Below are positions 28,663 through 37,308 of a stretch of DNA of 64,000 nt, in pieces (position 1 is the stretch's first letter; each line of letters opens with the position of its first letter). The DNA lies in NCBI RefSeq assembly GCF_900096955.1, contig NZ_FMYL01000001.1, forward strand, positions 1 to 64,000. Direction: 5' to 3'. The DNA is from Acinetobacter boissieri (lineage in GTDB: Bacteria; Pseudomonadota; Gammaproteobacteria; Pseudomonadales; Moraxellaceae). The position numbers were made by a program, and so were the translations under genes. The notes under the pieces are model-generated. The model was not told the DNA's origin, did no database searches, and worked only from the letters and a program-made list of their open reading frames with translations.

Positions 28663-29407
28663 TCTCTCCTCTTAAATAGTCATGCCCACCAAAACGATAA
28701 TGTGTTTTATCACTGAACATAACTTTAGATGCATGCTTCCAATACTCTGTTTCACCTTTAGCAAAGTAAGGATCTAAAATTTTTACATCATCACGCCCAA
28801 GGACATAACGATTTAAATGACTCTCGTCATGAAATAAAGCAATAACATTATTTTTCAAATCAATATTCGTATTTTTATTTAATTGCTCGCACATTTCTAA
28901 ATAAGCAGATGCCTTTCCACCATTCAGCGCACCAGTAAAATAGTACATACCTTCATTATAAGGAATACATGCAAGACTTTCTTTATTACGATCATATGGG
29001 AAATGCCGTGGACGTCTATGAAATAAATGTGGCTGATGCAATAAAGTTAAATTTTGCTGCTTATCAAGTGGTAAAAATTCTTGCTCTGTAATTTCAGTAA
29101 CAAATTCTGTATTACCATTGAAAAAATAAATAAAATCAAAGCCTTTTAGTTGATCTTTAATAGATAGAAAAATTTCAAAGCGCTTTAGCGTATCAAAAGG
29201 CCAGCCTAATTTACTCTGAAAATGCTGATGTACACGCTCATTTTCTTGTAAAACATGGGGCGTATCTGTAAATATAAAATATTCTTTTTGACTTTCTAAG
29301 AGTAAATACTTCTCCGCAGATTTAAAAAAACCATCCCAAAAAACAGTATAACGCCCTGTTGCGATATATAAAATTGCAACACGATATTTAGGTTTATTCG
29401 TACACAT
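28544..29407 (-). CDS. Family 6 glycosyltransferase (GT6, ABO/alpha-Gal transferase homologue)
   Basis: This 287-residue enzyme has clear GT6 landmarks: RFEIFL (77-82), FFNGNTEF with the motif N97-G98-N99, YYFTGALNGGK (155-165) and HDESHLNRYVL (193-203). The last is nearly identical to the HDESHLNKY of human ABO transferases and GGTA1. GT6 enzymes retain anomeric configuration and make alpha-1,3-linked Gal or GalNAc. The NxN in place of DxD is the mark of metal-independent bacterial GT6. It probably caps the LOS outer core with an alpha-Gal or alpha-GalNAc residue; which one is inferred at most. A short basic C-terminal tail lies in the overlap with the next gene. Confidence 0.9.
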   Translation of the reverse strand: MCTNKPKYRVAILYIATGRYTVFWDGFFKSAEKYLLLESQKEYFIFTDTPHVLQENERVHQHFQSKLGWPFDTLKRFEIFLSIKDQLKGFDFIYFFNGNTEFVTEITEQEFLPLDKQQNLTLLHQPHLFHRRPRHFPYDRNKESLACIPYNEGMYYFTGALNGGKASAYLEMCEQLNKNTNIDLKNNVIALFHDESHLNRYVLGRDDVKILDPYFAKGETEYWKHASKVMFSDKTHYRFGGHDYLRGESDHKITQDEWENGKKRNKKRYKFRLRQAIHAFFIQRSLK

Positions 29408-29423
29408 GTCTTATAATCGCACC

Positions 29424-30197
29424 TTATTTAAACACGACTGGTTTAGCAAATATAAAATTCTTCAATTGATAATACAGCCTCAAACTCTCTCTTTTTAACT
29501 TACTGAGATTGTGAGGTTTGTACTTTTTCATTCTTTGGTTTCTTTCAATAATTAATTTACTGGTTAAAACCGATACTTGCTTGGTTTGCTTATTTAACTC
29601 AAGCTCTTGAATACATAAAGCAGGAACCATTTGAAAGACATTACCATTTTGTTTTAAAAAACAATCAAACATCATGTGATCAAGCGCAATTAAATGTGAT
29701 GCTTCCGTAATGAATTTGAGTAAAGCCTTTGCCCCTAAATAAGATACTACATAGCCTGCTCTACCCAAGTTTAGGCCTTTTAATTCAAAGAAACTCCGCT
29801 CTCCAATCAATGTAGATACAGATTTTCCAAGCATCACACGCGGACAAAAGGCCTCCATTTTCAATAAAAACCAGTCATCAGGCATCCAACTCAAATCAGT
29901 TAAATATACTTGTGCATTATTGCCTAAAAAAATATCGTCCTCAAACACAGCAATATACGGCAAATTTTCTTCCACGACCTTTTGCCATAAACTAACATGA
30001 CTCATAAAGCAAGCCAATTCGCCTAATGTTAAAAACTGCTGATTTACAACCAACTTTAAGGCTTCAGCTTTTACTTTCGCTTCATTTGGTGTAATTGCAT
30101 CAAAAAACTCAAAAGGAATATTTTGCTTTGAAAATTCATTTTCAATATGACCACGGCGGGAATTTTCTGCCTTTAAGCTAATCACATAATTTTGCAT
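29424..30197 (-). CDS. GT25-family LOS glycosyltransferase (second)
   Basis: This is a 257-residue protein of the LgtB/LpsA (GT25) family. It has an N-terminal YVISLKAENSRRG, the block LGELACFMSHVSLW and the acidic motif VFEDDIFL, followed by GRAGYVVSYLGAKALL. GT25 enzymes usually add Gal or Glc in beta linkage to LOS. The C-terminus is basic and may bind the membrane surface. It lies 20 bases after the other GT25 gene and 16 bases before the GT6 gene; the two GT25 proteins are clearly paralogous but diverged. Confidence 0.86.
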   Translation of the reverse strand: MQNYVISLKAENSRRGHIENEFSKQNIPFEFFDAITPNEAKVKAEALKLVVNQQFLTLGELACFMSHVSLWQKVVEENLPYIAVFEDDIFLGNNAQVYLTDLSWMPDDWFLLKMEAFCPRVMLGKSVSTLIGERSFFELKGLNLGRAGYVVSYLGAKALLKFITEASHLIALDHMMFDCFLKQNGNVFQMVPALCIQELELNKQTKQVSVLTSKLIIERNQRMKKYKPHNLSKLKRESLRLYYQLKNFIFAKPVVFK

Positions 30198-30217
30198 GAA
30201 CTTATACCCCGCGATGA

Positions 30218-31027
30218 TTAATCTAATTTAAATCGCTGTTTATCAACCTGAATTTCACGGCGATTATATCGAAACATGCCTTTCAAATAATGAATCCCGA
30301 GTAAAATTTGCTGTTCAATTCTATTCTTTTTATATTTAAATTTAGACATTAATGAGTTTTGTGGCGCATGACTGTGATTATTTTTAATTAAGCCAATAAC
30401 GGACTCATGCATCACACTGACATCTACCCCATACATGTCTGCTTTATCACTTTGTAATAACGCTGCTGGCTCTATTTGGTAAGCATTTAATGTATAACAG
30501 CCATAAATAAACTCATCTGCAAGCTTAGGATGTGTTTGCTCAGCGCAATCTAAGAGTTTTTTTGCACCTGTGGGAAATAATACATACCCCCCCGTACCAC
30601 TACGATCTTGATAGAGGTTAAATAAATTATAATCTGTCGCTACAGTATAACGTGGTTCTTTTGCGACGCTTTTTTTACGACCATGCACTTCTAAGTTTAC
30701 AAAGTCTGTATTTTCTAAACGTTTAATATCATTAAGTATTTCTTTTAAATCTTTAACTAAAACAGCATCATCTTCTAAAATCAGACATGGTTCTTTCAAA
30801 TCTAAAACAGTCTGCCACGCTTTCTTATGACTTAAAAAACATGCCAATTCAGACTGCTTCATCGGACGCTGTCCTTGAAATGCTAAACGCTCATAAGTCT
30901 CTTTAGAAAACTCATTCACAGTTACGGCAGCCAACCGATTAAATGTTAAATCTAACTTTTGAAATTGCAATGTTTGCTGCTCTAAGCGATCAGTACACTG
31001 CTCTAAATTAATAATAAAAACCTTCAA
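30218..31027 (-). CDS. GT25-family LOS glycosyltransferase (first)
   Basis: This 269-residue protein starts VFIINLEQCTDRLEQQ and carries QSELACFLSHKKAW, ILEDDAVL and SGTGGYVLFPTGAKKLL, the GT25 signature set. The C-terminal 50 residues are Lys/Arg-rich. The role is transfer of a hexose to the growing LOS core. Donor and acceptor cannot be deduced. It is located 9 bases downstream of the double GT2 gene in the OC operon. Confidence 0.86.
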   Translation of the reverse strand: MKVFIINLEQCTDRLEQQTLQFQKLDLTFNRLAAVTVNEFSKETYERLAFQGQRPMKQSELACFLSHKKAWQTVLDLKEPCLILEDDAVLVKDLKEILNDIKRLENTDFVNLEVHGRKKSVAKEPRYTVATDYNLFNLYQDRSGTGGYVLFPTGAKKLLDCAEQTHPKLADEFIYGCYTLNAYQIEPAALLQSDKADMYGVDVSVMHESVIGLIKNNHSHAPQNSLMSKFKYKKNRIEQQILLGIHYLKGMFRYNRREIQVDKQRFKLD

Positions 31028-31036
31028 TTTATGATC

Positions 31037-32668
31037 TCACTGAATTTTTTCATGCTTTAAATACCATAAAATAAGATATTTATTTAACGTATAACCCATT
31101 GTTGCCATGGCAAAAATTAAACCATAACCTCGCCCTAAACATGCTGAACGAAAAATGTATTCACGACAAAATGAAACAAATGCTCTTAAAAATGCGCTGC
31201 CAAGCCATATTGATTTTTTTCGAACAACATTTTGTTGTGCCCACTGATGGCTATAGTGAATATTCTTAAATAAAAAGTGATAAAGACTGTCATTGGTATG
31301 ATGATACAAAACACCCCTTAATACTTCTCTTTTCGCAGAATTTCGGTCTAATGACTCATGTACTTCTGCATCACTAAATTGAAAAACATGATTTGCATAT
31401 AAACGGTCATAAGCGTCAAAATAACCTTGACGAACAACTCGACCACAAAAGTAATCTCGTCTATTGAGTGCATATACAACATCCGTTTTGATTGGCTGTT
31501 GCAGTACAGTTAAAATAGAGTGTCTTAAGTCAGAATCTAAGCGTTCATCTGCATCTAATACAAGAATATAGTCAGAGGTCGCGTACGATTGTGCAATTTG
31601 GCGCTGCTTACCAAAACCTTGCCAATCTTGATTTTCATACCACTTTGCACCATAGCTTTTTGCAATATCTTGCGTATGATCTGTACTACCTGAATCTAGT
31701 AAAATAATTTCATCGACCAAATCTTTAACTGTATCTAAACATGCAGCTAAATGCCTTGCTTCATTTTTTACAATCATGACTAAAGACACTGTCGACTGCT
31801 TCATTTGAGCATCTAAAGTTGTTTGTTGTTCAGTATCAATTAATGATTGTTTAAATGCTTGCTCTGCTTTATTTTCAATAAGATCATACAAAATAGCATA
31901 TTTATTAAATGTATATTGAGCAAACATGGCTGAGTAAACCAACCCATATCTGCCCATTAAAAAACGCCCATCAATAATGTACTGTTTAAAAAACGCCCAA
32001 AAAGAACGAACAAAAATAGATAATATTGAAACCTTCTTTCCTTTTGGATAACGATCTTCTGCCCATGCTTTAGCATAAGAGAGACGTTTATCTAACCAGA
32101 AAAATGGTGTATCGGCAGTATGGTGTAATAAGAAACCCTGTAATTTTTTAGTTTCTGCTTCTGCCAAAACAACAGACTCATGTACTAAATTATCATTATA
32201 ATTAAACTGTTTCGGATACAAACGCCAATGGGCTTTTACAGGCCAATACGGGTTGTCAATTTTATGACCAAAAATACAATCAATGCGTTTAATACCATAA
32301 ACAACATTTTGAGATGGTTCTGCAATTACTTTTAAAATGTTGTCTCGTAACTCAATAGTAATTTCTTCATCTGCATCTAACGCAAGAATCCAATCCCCTG
32401 TAGCATATTGCTGTGCAATTTGACGTTGCTTACCAAAACCCGGCCACGTGGTATGGCTATACCATTGTCCACCCGCTTGCTTGACTAACACTTCACTATG
32501 ATCTGTGCTGCCTGAGTCAAGTACAATCAACTCATCAATCCAGCCATGCAGTGCAGGCAAACTTTTTTCTAAATTCTTTGCCTCATTTTTTACAATCATG
32601 ACCACGCTTAAACGGTACGGCCTGGTCTGTTGATTAAGTGCAGTTATTGACTTCATTGTTACCGCCAC
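31037..32668 (-). CDS. Tandem two-domain GT2 glycosyltransferase (WaaE/KdtX-like, duplicated)
   Basis: The 543-residue protein consists of two homologous WaaE/KdtX-type GT2 domains in a row. Domain 1 (about 18-245) has VVMIVKNEA, LDSGSTDHS, WPGFGKQRQIAQ, LALDADEE and HESVV. Domain 2 (about 294-525) has LVMIVKNEA, LDSGSTDHT, WQGFGKQRQIAQ, LVLDADER and HESLD. Both keep the DxD-type DADE motif and both end in a segment with FxRAF/RSFWAF plus GRYGL/GRGYGL, so both look active. Typical WaaE is one domain of about 250 residues. It may add two sugars in succession. The start may be ATG at 32656, which removes the overlap with the upstream gene. Confidence 0.88.
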   Translation of the reverse strand: MAVTMKSITALNQQTRPYRLSVVMIVKNEAKNLEKSLPALHGWIDELIVLDSGSTDHSEVLVKQAGGQWYSHTTWPGFGKQRQIAQQYATGDWILALDADEEITIELRDNILKVIAEPSQNVVYGIKRIDCIFGHKIDNPYWPVKAHWRLYPKQFNYNDNLVHESVVLAEAETKKLQGFLLHHTADTPFFWLDKRLSYAKAWAEDRYPKGKKVSILSIFVRSFWAFFKQYIIDGRFLMGRYGLVYSAMFAQYTFNKYAILYDLIENKAEQAFKQSLIDTEQQTTLDAQMKQSTVSLVMIVKNEARHLAACLDTVKDLVDEIILLDSGSTDHTQDIAKSYGAKWYENQDWQGFGKQRQIAQSYATSDYILVLDADERLDSDLRHSILTVLQQPIKTDVVYALNRRDYFCGRVVRQGYFDAYDRLYANHVFQFSDAEVHESLDRNSAKREVLRGVLYHHTNDSLYHFLFKNIHYSHQWAQQNVVRKKSIWLGSAFLRAFVSFCREYIFRSACLGRGYGLIFAMATMGYTLNKYLILWYLKHEKIQ

Positions 32669-33417
32669 GCCTGTTTAATCCAATCTGATGGCAATACGTA
32701 GCGATACCATTTACCGCCACCACCATTAATGGCTTCTGGTGGATTAATTTCACCATGAAAAACAATAATTTTGACATCTTTAGGCTTTACAGGTGGTTTG
32801 AAGTAAGCCAATGGTATTTTTTGCAAGCAATGGTATTTATAGCTTTTACACCAATCTTCAGGCCAGTAGGTAAGCGTACTGTGTTTATCTATAAACCATG
32901 ATAAATATGATTGTTCGTGACGAAAGTTTTTACGAATCTCGTTAAAATTCTCTCTAAAGTATGGCAATACATCTGGGAAAGCACCGATCTTAAAACGATA
33001 TACCGAACTATTGCCCGTAATACGCCACGGTCGCTTCCAATCGTGAATAATTAAAAACTCACCTTTTTGCTGAAAAAAACAGTCTATATTATCTACAATC
33101 ACTACATCTAAATCTAAAAATAAAGCGTTTCCTTGTAGACCATACAAATTAGGCTCAAATGTAGATAGTTTATTCCAGCCACGTTCAGGGCTACCTTTAG
33201 GCAAATCGAGCGGTGGAATTGGATAGCACTCTACTTCAGACACAATGCCTTCTGTCACATCTGTCAAACACACCATTTTAAAAGGTAATGTTAAGTGTCG
33301 GCTCACCATGTTATATAAGCGGTTTACATATTCTGCACCATATTTTGTGCCCCATTTCATACACAAAATAATGTTGTCTTGTGTATCTGGTCCATTGATT
33401 GGTTGCGAATCTGTCAT
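32659..33417 (-). CDS. Glycosyltransferase, first gene of the minus-strand OC operon
   Basis: This protein of about 252 residues has a GT-A-like pattern: an N-terminal LCMKWGTKYGAEYVNRLY, then LFLDLDVVIVDNID with a DxD, and late FHGEINPPEA. The DLDVV context resembles GT8-type retaining transferases, but no exact family is recognised. I prefer the ATG at 33417 after GGGTGAAAG; a GTG at 33435 is an alternative. It is next to ilvE and conserved in position with the first OC-locus gene of Acinetobacter, so it may act early in core assembly. Confidence 0.8.
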   Translation of the reverse strand: MTDSQPINGPDTQDNIILCMKWGTKYGAEYVNRLYNMVSRHLTLPFKMVCLTDVTEGIVSEVECYPIPPLDLPKGSPERGWNKLSTFEPNLYGLQGNALFLDLDVVIVDNIDCFFQQKGEFLIIHDWKRPWRITGNSSVYRFKIGAFPDVLPYFRENFNEIRKNFRHEQSYLSWFIDKHSTLTYWPEDWCKSYKYHCLQKIPLAYFKPPVKPKDVKIIVFHGEINPPEAINGGGGKWYRYVLPSDWIKQAWR

Positions 33418-33493
33418 GCTACTTTCACCCGCCACATTTGGCTTACACTGTATGGTCTAAAATAGTTTAGCATAAAGCCTATCTGACAGACAT

Positions 33494-33524
33494 AAAAAAG
33501 CGAAACCGAAGTTTCGCCTTTTTT
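33494..33524 (-). terminator. Terminator of ilvE
   Basis: The perfect 7-bp stem GCGAAAC / GTTTCGC (33500-33517) with a four-base loop has A/T-runs on both sides. It lies directly past the ilvE stop on the minus strand. Confidence 0.88.
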
Positions 33525-33526
33525 GC

Positions 33527-34453
33527 TTAGTTGATATACGTCAACCAATGCTCATACTTTGGATTTTTGCCTTGTATGGCATCAAAGAAGGTTTTTTGAA
33601 TTTCAGTGGTAATTGGCCCACGAGAACCCTCACCAATTTGACGGTCATCATATTCGCGAATTGGCGTAACTTCCGCAGCAGTACCTGTAAAGAATGCTTC
33701 ATCTGCAATGTAGAATTCATCACGAGTAATACGGCGTTCAACCACTTCATAGCCCAAGTCTTTGGCAATGGTAATGACTGTTTGACGAGTAATACCGTCA
33801 AGTGCACCACCTGACAAATCAGGTGTATGTAACACACCATCTTGAATTAAGAAGACGTTTTCACCTGCACCCTGACAAACAAACCCTTGTGGGTCCATCA
33901 TCATGGCTTCATCGTAACCAGCCTGTGCAACTTCTTGGTGTGCCAAAATAGACACCGTATAGTTACCACATGCTTTTGCTTTGCACATGGTTACATTTGG
34001 ATGATGATGAGTAAACGATGAGGTTTTTACACGAATACCTTTTGCCATCGCTTCTTCACCCAAGTAAGCACCCCAACTCCATGCAGCAACAGCCGCATGA
34101 ATTGAGTTACTTGTTGAAGCAATACCTAGTCTTTCTGAACCAATCCAAATAAATGGGCGTAAGTAACATGAATTGAGCTTATTTTCACGCACAACATCTA
34201 TTTGTGCTTGCTCAAGCGTTGCTTGATCAAACGGGACTTTCATTTGATAAATCTTTGCAGAATTCAACAAACGCTTAGTATGTTCTTTTAAACGAAAAAT
34301 TGCAGGGCCTTTTGGAGTTTCATAGGCACGAACACCTTCAAAGACACCCATACTGTAGTGTAATGTATGTGTAAGGACGTGTACTTTTGCATCACGCCAA
34401 TCTATTAATTTTCCATCTTGCCAAATAAAACCATCACGATCAGCCAAGTTCAT
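33527..34453 (-). CDS. ilvE: Branched-chain amino acid aminotransferase IlvE
   Basis: IlvE transfers the amino group between glutamate and the keto acids of Leu, Ile and Val, the last step of their synthesis. The 308-residue PLP fold-type IV enzyme has the PLP lysine in KAKACGNY (Lys160), the phosphate-binding GGALDGITRQT and the FFTGTAAEVTP block. It marks the second border of the OC locus. The partner genes ilvIHC lie 23 kb away in the same window. Confidence 0.97.
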   Translation of the reverse strand: MNLADRDGFIWQDGKLIDWRDAKVHVLTHTLHYSMGVFEGVRAYETPKGPAIFRLKEHTKRLLNSAKIYQMKVPFDQATLEQAQIDVVRENKLNSCYLRPFIWIGSERLGIASTSNSIHAAVAAWSWGAYLGEEAMAKGIRVKTSSFTHHHPNVTMCKAKACGNYTVSILAHQEVAQAGYDEAMMMDPQGFVCQGAGENVFLIQDGVLHTPDLSGGALDGITRQTVITIAKDLGYEVVERRITRDEFYIADEAFFTGTAAEVTPIREYDDRQIGEGSRGPITTEIQKTFFDAIQGKNPKYEHWLTYIN

Positions 34454-34486
34454 GGCACATACTCCAAATTTTTACATTATTATTTA

Positions 34487-37234
34487 CTACTCAGTCGCAT
34501 TACTTTGTGCAACTGAGTCAATCAATTTATGCCATAGCTTGCAAACGATCTCACGGGTAATTTGCCAATCGGTAGCACGAACTTGCATATTATGGTTTGC
34601 AAGGGCTCGTCGGTGGCTTGTCGCTCGTTCGCTGAGATAAGCGTGAATCAAATGTTGCGCTTCAGTTGAGGATAGATAACCAAATCGTGCAGCATCTTCT
34701 AAGATTCGAACATTGTCAGGATAACGGGCGAGATCTGGGTTCGCATGGCTTCCTAACAACACGATATACTGTGCCATAAATTCAATGTCAACGATACCAC
34801 CTGAGTCCTGTTTTAAATGAAAAACTCCTGATTTTTGTGCAGTCTCGCTTGAACCTAGATGATCTTTCATTTTTTGACGCATATTTTTCACTTCTTGCGC
34901 CAAGGGTTGAGCCTCTCGTGCTTGAGTTAATATTTCAGCCCGAATCTGTTCAAACAAATCACACAATACGGTATCACCTGCGATCGATCTGGCTCGAACT
35001 AAGGCTTGATGCTCCCAAAGCCATGCACTTTGTCGTTGATAGCGAGCATAGGCATGTATACTGGTGACCAATACCCCTGCTTCACCCGATGGACGTAAGC
35101 GCGTATCAATTTCATAAGCACGACCATCTAAAGTTTGTGTGGTCATGAGTGACATAAACTTTTGTGCAACTTTAAATGCAAACTCAAAGCCACTAATGGC
35201 TTTAGCCCCATCGGTATCTGCTTGTTCATCTAAATCATGAATAAATACTAAATCCAAATCTGAGCCATAGCCCAATTCAATACCACCGAGTTTGCCATAC
35301 CCAATCACAGCAAATCTATGCTGTGCCAAATGACAACGCTGAGCTTGCATATCTAAAGGAAAACCAAAACGCTGTGCGACAGCTTGATAGGCCAAGTGTA
35401 ATGTGGCTTGAATACACGTTTCTGCAATATCGGTGAGCGCATCAGACACTTTCATGAGTGGACTTTCTGCCAGTACATCACTTGCTGCCACACCAAGCAC
35501 ATAACTTTTTTTAAATAAACGTAACACCCGCATTTGGTCTTCAACTTGATCAATCTCCACACGGAGTAATTGATGGCGTAGTGCATCAACCAAATCATGT
35601 TTTTTGGGTAACTCAAAGTCCATAGACAAAAAGTCGTCTAACAACACAGGGTATTGTGTCAACTCTTCACAAATCCAAGGACTCGCTTCTGCCATTTTTA
35701 CCAGTCGTTGCAAGGCACCTTTGCTTTCAATCAGCATGACAAAGTAGACACTGCGGCGCATGATCGATTCAATTAAAGGAATCAAACGCTGTATTGCCAA
35801 CCTCGGCTCAGATAAAGTTAAAACCTGTGTAATACACAAAGGCCAAAAGGTTTTTAAGCGCTCTAATGCTTTGGCAGGCATTTTTTGCAAGCTATGACTG
35901 GCCCAAAATTGTGTCACCAGTGCATAACTGTCTACATCTAACGCTATTTTTAATTGTTCATCTAACGCTTCTACAGAGATAATCTCTTTTTTAGGCACAT
36001 GGTTTTGAATCAGCTTTTTAAATTGCTCACTCACGACTTCACGTTTTTGATTTAAATGCTGTAAAAAAATTTCCCAAGAAGCAAACCCAAGCGTGATCAA
36101 TACACATTGCTGTAATTCAGGTGTCGTGGGTAGTAATTGCGTTTGTTGGTCATCAATCGCCTGTATAGCATGTTCTACACGGCGTAAAAATATATATGCA
36201 TCTGTGAGTGTATCTACTTCTGCTTGCGACAATAACTCTGCATTCGCCAAATGGTTTAAATTAGTTAAACAGGAGCGATCTTGCAGTTCTAACTTTGAAC
36301 CCCCATAAATAAGTTGAAAAACTTGCACAATAAACTCAATTTCACGAATACCACCTGCACCGAGTTTAATGTCATCTTGGCATTGACGACGCTGTACTTC
36401 TTTTTCAATCAGTACTTTCATTTCTCGCATGGCTTCAAAAGCCGAATAATCGACATAACGTCTAAATACAAATGGGCGTGTCATATCTAGTAAAGCTTGC
36501 CCTGATACCCCACCACTCACAATTCTAGCTTTAATCCATGCATAACGTTCCCATTCACGGCCATGTTGCACTAAATATTTTTCTAAAGCAGCATGACTGG
36601 TTGCCAATGCAGAACCATCACCCCATGGGCGTAAGCGCATATCTACCCTAAAAACAAAGCCTTCAGAACTCACATGGTCGAGTAAGTAAATCAGTTTTTG
36701 CCCCCACAGCATACAAAACTGTTGTACATCAATCGATTTTTTTCCGTTTGTTTCACCTTGCTCATCAAATGCAAAAATAAGGTCAATATCACTCGATAGA
36801 TTAAGCTCTTGTGCACCAAGTTTCCCCATTGCAATTACAATTAAATCTTGCACAATGCCATCATAGCCCATTGGCTCACCGTATTTTTCAACCAATGCAA
36901 TACGGGCAAATTGTTTGGCGGCAATAATGCTTGCATCAGCAAAATCTGATAACTCTTGGGTGAGTGCAACAACATTGGTCAACTGGTTAACATCTTGATA
37001 AATCCAACGAAACATTAGACGTGCGCGCAACTCACGTAATGCCTGCATAAAATCTGCTTCATGGACGACATGACTTACCGCATGGGTAACCAAATGCTGT
37101 ATCTGTTGCTGATTTAATAATTCATGAAAAGGATATTGCTCTTGATCTTGTTTTATTTGATTTGAATACACTTGCCAAAGATGTTGAGCATAATGACTGG
37201 CTCGTTGAGTTAATTCAAACATGGTTATGCTCAT
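34487..37234 (-). CDS. glnE: Bifunctional glutamine synthetase adenylyltransferase/adenylyl-removase GlnE
   Basis: GlnE adds AMP to, and removes it from, glutamine synthetase to match its activity to nitrogen supply. The protein of about 915 residues carries two nucleotidyltransferase domains: the N-terminal deadenylylase with GKLGAQELNLSSDIDLIF and the C-terminal adenylylase with GKLGGIELGYGSDLDLVF, each followed by a helical bundle. The length is typical. Candidate starts are TTG 37237, ATG 37234 and ATG 37222. It is upstream of ilvE on the same strand with a 33-base gap. Confidence 0.97.
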   Translation of the reverse strand: MSITMFELTQRASHYAQHLWQVYSNQIKQDQEQYPFHELLNQQQIQHLVTHAVSHVVHEADFMQALRELRARLMFRWIYQDVNQLTNVVALTQELSDFADASIIAAKQFARIALVEKYGEPMGYDGIVQDLIVIAMGKLGAQELNLSSDIDLIFAFDEQGETNGKKSIDVQQFCMLWGQKLIYLLDHVSSEGFVFRVDMRLRPWGDGSALATSHAALEKYLVQHGREWERYAWIKARIVSGGVSGQALLDMTRPFVFRRYVDYSAFEAMREMKVLIEKEVQRRQCQDDIKLGAGGIREIEFIVQVFQLIYGGSKLELQDRSCLTNLNHLANAELLSQAEVDTLTDAYIFLRRVEHAIQAIDDQQTQLLPTTPELQQCVLITLGFASWEIFLQHLNQKREVVSEQFKKLIQNHVPKKEIISVEALDEQLKIALDVDSYALVTQFWASHSLQKMPAKALERLKTFWPLCITQVLTLSEPRLAIQRLIPLIESIMRRSVYFVMLIESKGALQRLVKMAEASPWICEELTQYPVLLDDFLSMDFELPKKHDLVDALRHQLLRVEIDQVEDQMRVLRLFKKSYVLGVAASDVLAESPLMKVSDALTDIAETCIQATLHLAYQAVAQRFGFPLDMQAQRCHLAQHRFAVIGYGKLGGIELGYGSDLDLVFIHDLDEQADTDGAKAISGFEFAFKVAQKFMSLMTTQTLDGRAYEIDTRLRPSGEAGVLVTSIHAYARYQRQSAWLWEHQALVRARSIAGDTVLCDLFEQIRAEILTQAREAQPLAQEVKNMRQKMKDHLGSSETAQKSGVFHLKQDSGGIVDIEFMAQYIVLLGSHANPDLARYPDNVRILEDAARFGYLSSTEAQHLIHAYLSERATSHRRALANHNMQVRATDWQITREIVCKLWHKLIDSVAQSNATE

Positions 37235-37308
37235 CAATACATGCCTATTTTTTAATTATCTATTAGCACCACTCGAGTTTTTGGCAATCTAGGTTATTAC
37301 ACATTGTT

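Larger units (their letters stand above)
25947..33435. other. Lipooligosaccharide outer-core (OC) biosynthesis locus
   Basis: Between aspS and ilvE, the site of the OC locus in Acinetobacter, lie an LpxL/LpxM-family acyltransferase and seven glycosyltransferase genes. Six of these (33417 down to 27607) form a tight minus-strand operon. One glycosyltransferase and the acyltransferase run the other way from the aspS side. The families seen are a DxD enzyme of unclear class, a double GT2, two GT25, a GT6, a Caps_synth-type transferase and a short GT2-like enzyme. No sugar-nucleotide synthesis, deacetylase or polymerase gene is present, so the core is built from common precursors. Confidence 0.85.

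Noticed and set aside
33541..33840. 99-codon ORF within ilvE in another frame
   Set aside because: It is wholly inside a conserved gene, with no separate start signal.
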